From CAYSLC01 sp964431545 (GTDB lineage Bacteria; Desulfobacterota; Desulfobacteria; Desulfobacterales; JAABSP01), in NCBI GenBank assembly GCA_964431545.1, contig CAYSLC010000273.1, positions 1 to 6,478 on the forward strand: a stretch of 6,478 nt of DNA, given 5' to 3'. Numbering within the stretch: position 1 is the stretch's first letter; every line of letters begins with the position of its first letter. Shown piece after piece: positions 1 through 5,610 of this stretch. The notes beneath the pieces were generated by a model, which saw nothing but the letters and a program-made list of their open reading frames with translations, did not search any database and was not told the origin of the DNA. The translations under genes and the position numbers were made by a program.

Positions 1-8
1 CGGGTTTT

Positions 9-473
9 TTAATAGCCCCGCTTACGTGTTCCACATCCTTCACAGGGAAGAGATACGCCATAGGTGCACCGGTTGCACGTTTCACAATGCCATTCCCGCC
101 AATCCCGGCAGGTACCGCATTTCTCACAATGCCAGGTACAGCTGTCCTGGACGACCTCATCCCAGCAAAACGAGTACCAGTAAAAATCGCCGCATTTTGA
201 ACAGCTGTAATTCCCCAGTAGATCCTTTAACTGAACTTCTTCGCAGCCGCATGGCAGTTCATATCTTTCCTCCAACTCATCAGGTTCAAGATCCTTGTAT
301 TCATCAATATTCTGAATCGTGCAGACAGAAAGCGCCTCGACATCAACCCCGTTTAGCGGGTTCTCGCAACCGGAGCATCCGCATGATTCGTCACAGGGCT
401 CATTATTCCGAAGACAAACACAGCGCCTTGTGTCGCAGCCTGCTTTACATTTACAGTGAACGCTCTTTTCCAA
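9..473 (-). CDS. Cysteine-rich protein with CXC (tesmin/TSO1-like) domain and CTCHY-like zinc finger
   Basis: A 154-residue protein with 24 cysteines. Residues 7-38 have the spacing CxC-x3-C-x4-CxC-x6-C-x3-CxC-x2-C-x-N. Nine cysteines (7, 9, 13, 18, 20, 27, 31, 33, 36) followed by Asn38 match the CXC/CRC repeat of tesmin, TSO1 and LIN54, which binds three zinc ions and, in eukaryotes, DNA; the only spacing difference is x3 where the family usually has x4. Residues 43-73 are an acidic linker. Residues 75-147 hold further pairs, including HCEKCGTC (115-122) and HCETCNRC (129-136), which resembles the CTCHY zinc finger of Pirh2/RCHY1-type proteins. There is no signal peptide or membrane segment, so it is probably cytoplasmic. 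The start is TTG, the only possible initiator, with a strong site (AAAGGAG) six bases upstream. It abuts the hsdM relic. The fold assignment is by eye; DNA or RNA binding in this bacterium is inference. Confidence 0.85.
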   Translation of the reverse strand: MEKSVHCKCKAGCDTRRCVCLRNNEPCDESCGCSGCENPLNGVDVEALSVCTIQNIDEYKDLEPDELEERYELPCGCEEVQLKDLLGNYSCSKCGDFYWYSFCWDEVVQDSCTWHCEKCGTCRDWREWHCETCNRCTYGVSLPCEGCGTRKRGY

Positions 474-475
474 TC

Positions 476-721
476 CTAACTCCTTTGAATTAAATAATTT
501 TGTTCGTATAGGTTATCAGACCCATGGTCTGGAAGATGAGAGTCTCTGGGCCCAATGTTTTCCTTAAAGGCCAAAAACCGGTTGTGGGCGTGGCGAGGGA
601 AGATCAGGACCATGACCGGGAGGAAGTACTCGTTGCTGGCGCAGTTGGAGTTGGCCCGCAGGTTGCCGGCGGCGCTCCAGAGGCGTTTTTCGATGGCTTC
701 GAGGTGTTCGGTTCGGGGCAA
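476..721 (-). pseudogene. hsdM: Truncated 5' fragment of type I restriction-modification methylase (hsdM)
   Basis: The frame encodes 81 residues. The first ~55 are recognisable as the extreme N-terminus of HsdM, the N6-adenine methyltransferase subunit of type I restriction systems: EHLEAIEKRLW, then SAAGNLRANSN, then ASNEYFLPVM and RHAHNRFLAFKENI. Full HsdM proteins are roughly 500 residues or more, so the catalytic domain with its NPPF/NPPY motif is missing. From about residue 57 (near position 553) the frame is unrelated and ends at TAG, inside the upstream region of the cysteine-rich gene. The TTG start and a GAGGA ribosome binding site seven bases upstream survive. Several residues differ from the usual sequence as I recall it (for example IFPRHAHN where IFLRHAYS is common), which fits relaxed constraint. 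No hsdS or hsdR is visible. The remnant cannot methylate DNA. Confidence 0.85.
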
Positions 722-794
722 GGGAGGTCCTCTTTTCTGGGTCGTCGGGTCAACGGAAACGGAATGAAATTTGGATCACGCGGTGCATGGGTGG

Positions 795-823
795 GCTATA
801 GCAGATTCGACGATTCGGGTAAA
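795..823 (-). promoter_or_regulatory. Candidate sigma70 promoter upstream of the hsdM relic
   Basis: On the minus strand TTTACC (818-823) and TATAGC (795-800) are separated by 17 bases. Each matches the -35 or -10 consensus at four of six positions. A start near 788 would leave a leader of about 67 bases before the TTG of the hsdM fragment, and could also carry transcription into the cysteine-rich gene. The spacer contains two copies of CGAATC separated by GT. This is a pattern match only. Confidence 0.3.
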
Positions 824-838
824 GCCTGGAATCGACGG

Positions 839-858
839 AAAAAAGGAGCCGAACGGCC
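839..858 (-). terminator. Weak candidate terminator after the cheR-like gene
   Basis: On the minus strand GCCG-TT-CGGC (848-857) is followed shortly by six T residues (839-844). The stem is only four base pairs with a two-base loop, extendable by a G-U pair, so it is short for an intrinsic terminator. It lies 53 bases past the stop of the methyltransferase gene, and I saw no better terminator in the 722-910 interval. Confidence 0.3.
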
Positions 859-910
859 ACCCATGGGCAGTGAGGGGACCGGACCGCGGGACCGCCTGCA
901 CATTTTCGAT

Positions 911-1756
911 TCACATTCGGGGGAGCGGCGCCTCCGCCATCAGCGGATTGGAACGGTGTCCCGCCTTCCGGTAGAGGACCCCGGCGCCATACGGCGCCAG
1001 CTCCGGAAACCCGGCCGGCAACTCCTCGTGCGCCCCCACCGCCAGGAAACCGCCGGGATGGAGGCGATCCACGACCGCCCGGAGGGCCGGAGCGGCCCGG
1101 TGCGCCGGGTGGTAGGTGAGCAGGTTGTTCCGGAGGAAGATGAGGTGGAACGCCCCCTTGGGCGCCGGATCATGGAGCAGGTCGTGGCGGCGCCAGGTGA
1201 TCCCCTCGGTCAGCTCCGGACGGACCCGGTGGCCGCGCCGGCGTCCCCTCGGGATGAAGTACCGTTCCAGGAGGTCGTGGTCCACCTCCCGGAGGCTGCT
1301 CTTTTGGTAGACCCCGCGCCGGCACCGGTCGAGGTAGCCGGGGTCCAGATCGGTGGCCAGCACGTCCAGGGCCGGCATCTCGCCCCGTTCCACCCGTACC
1401 TCCTCCCAGACGATTCTGAGGCTGTACGGCTCCTCCCCGCCGGCGCACCCGGCGGACCAGACCCGGACCGGGTCCGCGCCGGTGCCGATCACCGCCGGGA
1501 GGAGATCGGCCTGGAGGACCTCCCAGAGGCGGCGGTCCCGGAGGAACCGGCTGATGGAGACGGCCATCCGGCGCTCGCACGCCTCCCGGGCCGACGGGCT
1601 CCGGTGGAGACGGAAGAGGTATTCCTCCAGGGTCCGGCACCCCAGGGATTCCATGTGCCGAGCGATCCGCTTCTGGACCCCCCTCCGGACCTTCCGGAAC
1701 CCCTTCCAGGGCCGGTCCAGGTGGTCCAGGAGCCGCCGGAACTGGTCATCGTCCAT
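911..1756 (-). CDS. CheR-type SAM-dependent methyltransferase (orphan)
   Basis: A 281-residue protein with the two-part layout of CheR, which uses S-adenosylmethionine to methylate glutamate side chains of chemoreceptors. Residues ~5-88 form the helical N-terminal domain, including SISRFLRDRRLW (67-78), where the family has an FFRD-type motif. Residues 97-265 are the Rossmann methyltransferase domain: VWSAGCAGGEEPYS (99-112) is the SAM-binding motif, ATDLD (134-138) carries the acidic SAM ligand, FLRNNLLTYH (207-216) matches the family's RNVLIYF-like motif, and HPGGFLAVGAHEELP (233-247) is the late PGG motif. The gene starts 15 bases after the aminotransferase stop, with only a weak AAGG 13 bases before ATG, so translation may rely on coupling. 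No chemoreceptor, CheB or CheA gene is nearby. The substrate is therefore uncertain: it may act on a distant receptor or on something else. Confidence 0.85.
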   Translation of the reverse strand: MDDDQFRRLLDHLDRPWKGFRKVRRGVQKRIARHMESLGCRTLEEYLFRLHRSPSAREACERRMAVSISRFLRDRRLWEVLQADLLPAVIGTGADPVRVWSAGCAGGEEPYSLRIVWEEVRVERGEMPALDVLATDLDPGYLDRCRRGVYQKSSLREVDHDLLERYFIPRGRRRGHRVRPELTEGITWRRHDLLHDPAPKGAFHLIFLRNNLLTYHPAHRAAPALRAVVDRLHPGGFLAVGAHEELPAGFPELAPYGAGVLYRKAGHRSNPLMAEAPLPRM

Positions 1757-1771
1757 GGGAGACGCGGAACC

Positions 1772-3037
1772 TTATCCGGCCGTCTCCACTTCCGGGATCG
1801 GCTTGGCCCCGGCGCCGGCGGGACGCCCCTTGGCCAGCTCCTCGGCCATCTCGCCCAGGGCCCGCTTCATCTGCCGGAGGGCCTGCCGGATCCGGTGGTC
1901 GTTCTCCACCAGGGCGAGCCGGAGGTACCCCTCTCCCTCCTCGCCGAAGCCGATGCCCGGCGCCACGGCCACGTTGCCCCGCTCCATGAGCCGGATGGCG
2001 AACTCCATCGACCCCATGGAGAGGAACGGTTCGGGGAGCTTGACCCAGACGAACATCCCCGCCTTGGGCCGCTCCACGGTCCACCCCATCCGCTCCAGCC
2101 CCTCGCAGAGGATGTCCCGGCGGGTCTGGTACCGCTCCACCTGGTCTTCGATCTCCGCGTCGCAGTGGCGAAGGGCCACGATGCCGGCGATCTGGATGGC
2201 GGAGAAGATCCCGTAGTCATAGTACCCCTTGATCTTGGCGAGCCCCTGGATGATCTCGCGGTTCCCCACGCAGTAGCCGAGCCGCCAGCCGGCCATGTTG
2301 TAGGACTTGGAAAAGGAGCCGAACTCCACGCCCACGTCCCTGGCCCCGTCGATCTGGAGGAAGCTCGGGGCCTTGTACCTGTCGAAGGTGATCTTGGCGT
2401 AGGCGAAGTCCTGGATCACCATGAACCGGTACTTCTTGGCCAGGGTCACGATCTCCCGGAAGAGGTCGAGGTCGGCCAGCGCCGCCGTGGGGTTGTGGGG
2501 GTAGTTGAGGATCAGGACCTTGGGCTTGGGAAAGACGCTCTCGCAGACCCGGGCCAACCTCCGGGGGAAATCGCGTTCCCCGAAAAGCGGCACCCGGATG
2601 ACGTTGCCCCCGGCGATCACCGAGGCGTAGATGTGGATGGGAAACGCCGGGGAGGGCACCAGCACCGTGTCGCCGGGGCCGAGGAGGGCGAGGCTCAGGT
2701 GGGAGATCCCCTCCTTGGAGCCGATGGTGCAGATCACCTCGGCGTCCGGGTCGAGGGCCACGCCGTAGTCGTCTTTGTACCCCACGGCGATCTCCCGGCG
2801 CAGGTTCCGGAGCCCGTCGGAGACGGGGTACCGGTGGGTCTTGGGGTCCTGGGCCACCTCGCAGAGCTTCTGGATCACCGGCTCCGGCGCGGGATCGACG
2901 GGGTTGCCCATGCCGAGATCGATGACGTCGTCCCCGTTCCACCGTTTCTCCATCTTCCGCTTGTTGATCATCCCGAAGAGATAGGGCGGAAGCTGCTCCA
3001 TGCGTCCGGCGAACCGGACGATCGAATCCTGGGCCAT
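1772..3037 (-). CDS. alaC: PLP-dependent class I/II aminotransferase, AlaC / LL-diaminopimelate aminotransferase type
   Basis: A 421-residue fold-type I aminotransferase. The Schiff-base lysine is Lys244 in FGSFSKSYNMAGWRLGY (239-255). NYPHNPT (178-184) and Asp210 in IQDFAY contact PLP, and Arg373 in YLRLALVEN should bind the substrate carboxylate. The N-terminal LPPYLFGMINKRK, DLGMGNP (40-46) and TIGSKEGISHL (104-114) segments are typical of the AlaC group, which transfers an amino group from glutamate to pyruvate to make alanine; related proteins act on LL-diaminopimelate or aspartate. The start is ATG at 3037 because AAGGAG lies eight bases upstream and family homology begins there. An in-frame ATG at 3223 would add 62 low-complexity residues across two terminator-like hairpins and is rejected. 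The last ~20 residues are a loose tail. It is first in a two-gene unit with the CheR-like gene and sits behind a possible attenuator. The family is certain; the exact substrate is inferred. Confidence 0.9.
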   Translation of the reverse strand: MAQDSIVRFAGRMEQLPPYLFGMINKRKMEKRWNGDDVIDLGMGNPVDPAPEPVIQKLCEVAQDPKTHRYPVSDGLRNLRREIAVGYKDDYGVALDPDAEVICTIGSKEGISHLSLALLGPGDTVLVPSPAFPIHIYASVIAGGNVIRVPLFGERDFPRRLARVCESVFPKPKVLILNYPHNPTAALADLDLFREIVTLAKKYRFMVIQDFAYAKITFDRYKAPSFLQIDGARDVGVEFGSFSKSYNMAGWRLGYCVGNREIIQGLAKIKGYYDYGIFSAIQIAGIVALRHCDAEIEDQVERYQTRRDILCEGLERMGWTVERPKAGMFVWVKLPEPFLSMGSMEFAIRLMERGNVAVAPGIGFGEEGEGYLRLALVENDHRIRQALRQMKRALGEMAEELAKGRPAGAGAKPIPEVETAG

Positions 3038-3055
3038 GGTTCTTCTCCTTTCCAA

Positions 3056-3090
3056 GAAAAATGCCCCGGGCCGCTGTCGACCCGGGGCAT
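3056..3090 (-). terminator. Intrinsic terminator-like hairpin in the aminotransferase leader (possible attenuator)
   Basis: On the minus strand ATGCCCCGGG and CCCGGGGCAT form a perfect 10-bp stem (3061-3070 with 3081-3090) with a 10-base loop. It is followed directly by TTTTTC, counting the last stem base. The hairpin ends only 23 bases before the aminotransferase ATG and abuts the ribosome binding site. A terminator here only makes sense for transcripts that start upstream and are meant to be stopped conditionally, or as the end of the transcript from the upstream small ORF. Confidence 0.7.
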
Positions 3091-3096
3091 GGAGAT

Positions 3097-3127
3097 CGCC
3101 GCGGGCCGAGCCGTTCAGCCCGCGGCG
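3097..3127 (-). promoter_or_regulatory. Second perfect hairpin in the aminotransferase leader
   Basis: Arms 3118-3127 and 3097-3106 pair perfectly over 10 bases (CGCCGCGGGC with GCCCGCGGCG on the minus strand) around an 11-base loop. It lies six bases upstream of the terminator-like hairpin. On the plus strand it is followed by five T residues and would look like a terminator, but no plus-strand gene ends here. On the minus strand its first arm can also pair over eight bases with the Ala-codon run of the leader ORF (3192-3199), so alternative folds are possible. Confidence 0.6.
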
Positions 3128-3152
3128 TTTTTCGGTTGAGGGGTTTTTGTCT

Positions 3153-3227
3153 TCAGTCGCCGCCAACCGCCGCCGGGGCTGAGATCCCCGCCGCCGCGGC
3201 CCGGCCGGCTCGATGTCGGTCATTCAT
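3153..3227 (-). CDS. Putative alanine-rich leader peptide of the aminotransferase gene
   Basis: A 24-codon ORF with an AGGAG ribosome binding site ten bases before ATG. Eight codons are alanine, with four in a row (GCC GCG GCG GCG) in the segment RAAAAG and two more in APAAV. It lies between a promoter-like sequence and two strong hairpins, ahead of an aminotransferase whose family produces alanine. This is the arrangement of a ribosome-mediated attenuator. The Ala-codon DNA at 3192-3199 is complementary to the first arm of the next hairpin. Caveats: GC-rich noncoding DNA encodes Ala, Gly, Arg and Pro often by chance, and the ORF stops 25 bases before the first hairpin, so the folding logic is not the textbook one. 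Whether it is translated is not known. Confidence 0.4.
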   Translation of the reverse strand: MNDRHRAGRAAAAGISAPAAVGGD

Positions 3228-3264
3228 GGTCGATGGTCTCCTGTTCGTCTTCCTCTCTCGTTCC

Positions 3265-3294
3265 CCTATAAGCCAGGTGGACCGGCGGTGTCAA
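3265..3294 (-). promoter_or_regulatory. Sigma70-like promoter for the aminotransferase-methyltransferase unit
   Basis: On the minus strand a perfect -35 box TTGACA (3289-3294) is separated by 18 bases from TATAGG (3265-3270), which has four of six -10 matches. Transcription would start near 3258 and give a leader of about 220 bases that contains the short Ala-rich ORF and both hairpins. The promoter lies 22 bases past the stop of the small ORF upstream, in the only sizeable gap between these gene blocks. Confidence 0.6.
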
Positions 3295-3309
3295 TCCCGG
3301 AACCGCCGG
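3282..3309. repeat. Inverted repeat around the -35 box
   Basis: CCGGCGGT (3282-3289) and ACCGCCGG (3302-3309) are perfect 8-base inverted arms separated by 12 bases. With one bulged base the pairing extends by three more pairs. The -35 box at 3289-3294 sits between the arms. It could be a repressor or activator site, or a hairpin ending the upstream transcript; no T-run follows, which argues against an efficient intrinsic terminator. Confidence 0.4.
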
Positions 3310-3315
3310 GTCCCG

Positions 3316-3663
3316 CTACCGGTCCGGATCCCGGTCGTCGGGGAGAAAGGGCAAAAACCCCGCAAACGGCCGGAAGAAGAGCTTCATCTGGTCCAGGAAG
3401 CTCTGCTGCATCCGGCCCACGGCGTCCGCGTAGACGCCGCCGTCCATGACCCCCTCGAACTCCCGGCTCTCCAGTTTGCCGTTTTCGAACCGGTCCTCCC
3501 GGGCCTGGACATGGGTCCGTCCCCCGGCCGAGGAGATCGACCGGCAGGAATACCGGTAGCTGATGAACCCGCTCCCCCGGCCGGAGACCTCCGCCAACGG
3601 CGAATCGGGCCTTTGTTCGGCGGGGGTCCGGTCGTCTCTATTCACTGGATATCGCCCCATCAT
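3316..3663 (-). CDS. Small conserved-looking protein of unknown function downstream of AOR
   Basis: I do not recognise this protein. It has 115 residues if started at the first of two adjacent ATG codons (3663) or 114 at the second (3660). GAGGAAAGGAG lies immediately upstream and suits either; a TTG at 3699 further upstream is less likely. Residues 1-30 are polar and charged. Residues 32-107 look like a folded domain: FISYRYSCRSISS (33-45), then charged beta-like segments with REDRFENGK, then an amphipathic helix and the aromatic-rich LFFRPFAGFLPFLP near the C-terminus. There is no signal peptide, cofactor motif or clear membrane span, though the C-terminal aromatic patch could bind a membrane or partner protein. 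It starts 42 bases after the AOR stop, so the two are probably cotranscribed, and a role with AOR is inferred from position only. Confidence 0.65.
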   Translation of the reverse strand: MMGRYPVNRDDRTPAEQRPDSPLAEVSGRGSGFISYRYSCRSISSAGGRTHVQAREDRFENGKLESREFEGVMDGGVYADAVGRMQQSFLDQMKLFFRPFAGFLPFLPDDRDPDR

Positions 3664-3705
3664 GCTCCTTTCCTCGAGGTGATCTCGAGTGTTCATCAAA
3701 GTCGT

Positions 3706-5583
3706 TCAAAAGGTCACCAGGGATTCGCAGATCCCCTTGTGCATCTCGTACCAGAAATCGAGGCCAGCCTCCTCGGGGTCCGCTTCGAAGCGGTCGACCC
3801 ACCGGCACAGCTCCGGATCGGTGTCCCCCTCCACCTCCCGGCGCCGGATCAGGAAGGTCCGGACCAGGTCCCGGTTCCGGCGGGACTCCCAGAGGCGGGA
3901 GGCGTTGCGGCTGTTGATGCGGCCGGCGGTGACGGCGATGCTCTCCAGACACTTCTCCTTCATGCCGTAGAGTTCGCCCATGACCTCGGGGAGCATCTCC
4001 TCGGCCCATCCCCGGTGGAACCGGCACATGCCGAGATTGTCGAGCATCAGCTCCTGTTCCATGCGCCGGGCGTTCCTCCGGCCCAGCTCCCGGGGGGGCA
4101 GGAACGCCTTGCCGTAGTACATGTAGTATTTTCCCATGATCGCCATGGGGGAGAGGACCCCGGGGGTCCAGTACTGGTTGGGGACCATCCACCCCTTCCG
4201 GGCGAAGGCCGAGTAGACGAAGGGGTCGATCACCGCCCGCCCCTTGTCCCGGGCCAGCCGGCGGGCGAGCTTCCTGGCCCCCTCCCGGAGGTCGAGGATC
4301 CCCCTCCCCTCCACCATGGCGTCCAGAAGCTCGACCCCCACGGCGGCGTTGTGGCGGGAGTCGGCCTCCACGTCGAAGCCGTCCAGGGAGAAGACCGGAG
4401 CCTCCGACGCCCCCAGCTCCGCCGACGACAGGTGGCCTTCGGCGAGGCACTCCATGAGCCAGGAGAGGACCCCGCCGGCGGAGATGGCGTCGAAGCCGTA
4501 CATGTCGGCGCGGCGGTTGAGGCGCTCGGCGGCCCGCTGGTCGAAGACGCCGGACAGGGGGCCGAGGGTCTGGTACGGCTCGTAGTCCTTCTTGTACTCC
4601 CCGTGCATCTTTTTGCAGACGGCGGCGCACGGCTCCCCGCAGGTCTTCTGGTTCTTGGGGACGATGGTCTCCTCGTTGAACTGCTTCAGGTAGTGGTCCC
4701 GGATGAACCGCCCGTGGACCGCCAGCCGTTCGTCCTCGGTGAGGAAGATGGAGCGGTAGTTGAAGAAGATGATCCGGCCGGCCAGGGTGGCGAAGTTGAC
4801 GCCGAAGGTGCCGCCGGTCTGGAATTCCGGCTCGAACCGGTACTTGGCCGTCGCCTCCATGTCCTTGGCCTTGAGCTTCTTCTGGTACTTGTCGAGGAAC
4901 CACTGGTCGGCCACCTTCCGGTCCCGGAAGTCCTCGTCGGCGAAGGTGCCGCCGTAGATGACGGCGGCGATGCCGTGTTCGGAGAGCATCTTGGTCCCCA
5001 GGCCGCCCCGGCCGGCCCAGGTGTCCACGTCGCTCAGCGTCCCCTTGAGGATGGGCGCGGAGCAGATCGCCCCGAAATCGGTGGCCGACGCCGCGGGTCC
5101 CACCGCCAGGATCCGGGGATCGGTGCTGAACGCCTCCCCGAACCGGTCGAAGACATGGTCCATCAGCCCGTAAACGCCGCCCCGTCCGCCGGACCAGACC
5201 CGCTTGAGGTCAACGGGCTCCAGATTGACCTGGATCTCCTCCCCGCCCTCCCGGTTGAGCCGGAGGACCGACGGCCGGGGGGCCCGGCCCAGGATCGCCA
5301 GGGTATTGATCCCCAGGTTGTCGAAGACCAGGGCCGCCCCGCCCATGGAGGAGACGAAAAAGCCGCCCCAGCAGGGGGAGAACCCGCTGAACATCAGCCG
5401 GTTGGAGCCGGGGAAGATGGAGCCGGCCAGAAGCCCGGCCCCGATGTTGAGGGAGTTGTGCTTCCCGGCCAGGTGGAGTCCCAGGTCCACCGGCCCGAAG
5501 AACGGCTCCCCGACGGGGTACCGGCCCATGCGGTAGAAGCCGGTGGCGGCATCCACGAAGAGGACTTTCTGATGGGTGTTCAC
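3706..5583 (-). CDS. Tungsten-dependent aldehyde:ferredoxin oxidoreductase family enzyme, GAPOR-like branch
   Basis: A 625-residue, full-length member of the AOR family. These cytoplasmic anaerobic enzymes oxidise aldehydes to acids with a tungsten bis-pyranopterin and a [4Fe-4S] cluster, passing electrons to ferredoxin. The cluster ligands are Cys315, Cys319 and Cys323 in TCGEPCAAVCKK (CX3CX3C, not the CX2CX3C of Pyrococcus AOR) and Cys520 in NLGMCRFHRGW. These motifs, with YEPYQTLGPLSG (334-345) and MYGFDAISAGG (361-371), resemble the archaeal glyceraldehyde-3-phosphate:ferredoxin oxidoreductase branch as I remember it. The pterin-binding N-terminal region includes LPGS/FPGSNRLMF (57-65) and SSMGGAA (78-84). 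The start is GTG with GGGAG six bases upstream. It begins 27 bases after vapC and is followed by a small unknown gene. The enzyme family is secure; glyceraldehyde-3-phosphate as substrate is unproven, since bacterial members of this branch are of uncertain specificity. Confidence 0.9.
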   Translation of the reverse strand: MNTHQKVLFVDAATGFYRMGRYPVGEPFFGPVDLGLHLAGKHNSLNIGAGLLAGSIFPGSNRLMFSGFSPCWGGFFVSSMGGAALVFDNLGINTLAILGRAPRPSVLRLNREGGEEIQVNLEPVDLKRVWSGGRGGVYGLMDHVFDRFGEAFSTDPRILAVGPAASATDFGAICSAPILKGTLSDVDTWAGRGGLGTKMLSEHGIAAVIYGGTFADEDFRDRKVADQWFLDKYQKKLKAKDMEATAKYRFEPEFQTGGTFGVNFATLAGRIIFFNYRSIFLTEDERLAVHGRFIRDHYLKQFNEETIVPKNQKTCGEPCAAVCKKMHGEYKKDYEPYQTLGPLSGVFDQRAAERLNRRADMYGFDAISAGGVLSWLMECLAEGHLSSAELGASEAPVFSLDGFDVEADSRHNAAVGVELLDAMVEGRGILDLREGARKLARRLARDKGRAVIDPFVYSAFARKGWMVPNQYWTPGVLSPMAIMGKYYMYYGKAFLPPRELGRRNARRMEQELMLDNLGMCRFHRGWAEEMLPEVMGELYGMKEKCLESIAVTAGRINSRNASRLWESRRNRDLVRTFLIRRREVEGDTDPELCRWVDRFEADPEEAGLDFWYEMHKGICESLVTF

Positions 5584-5610
5584 GATGGACTCCCGGCTGA
5601 AAATCTGAAT

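Noticed and set aside
26..493. 155-codon plus-strand frame
   Set aside because: It is the shadow of the cysteine-rich gene, whose ordered cysteine spacing and ribosome binding site decide for the minus strand.
3097..3132. Intrinsic terminator on the plus strand
   Set aside because: The hairpin plus T5 has the right form, but no plus-strand gene precedes it, so it is better read as part of the minus-strand leader.
524..3139. An 871-codon open frame on the plus strand
   Set aside because: It is antisense to cheR, alaC and hsdM. Its sequence is proline/glycine/valine-rich low-complexity material with no family motif, as expected opposite high-GC codons.
3038..3223. N-terminal extension of the aminotransferase from the ATG at 3223
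   Set aside because: The added 62 residues are Arg/Pro/Ala-rich and cross two hairpins, while a strong ribosome binding site and family homology begin at 3037.
3664..3699. TTG start giving a longer form of the small ORF
   Set aside because: The ribosome binding site lies inside this stretch, directly before the tandem ATG codons, so initiation there is more likely.
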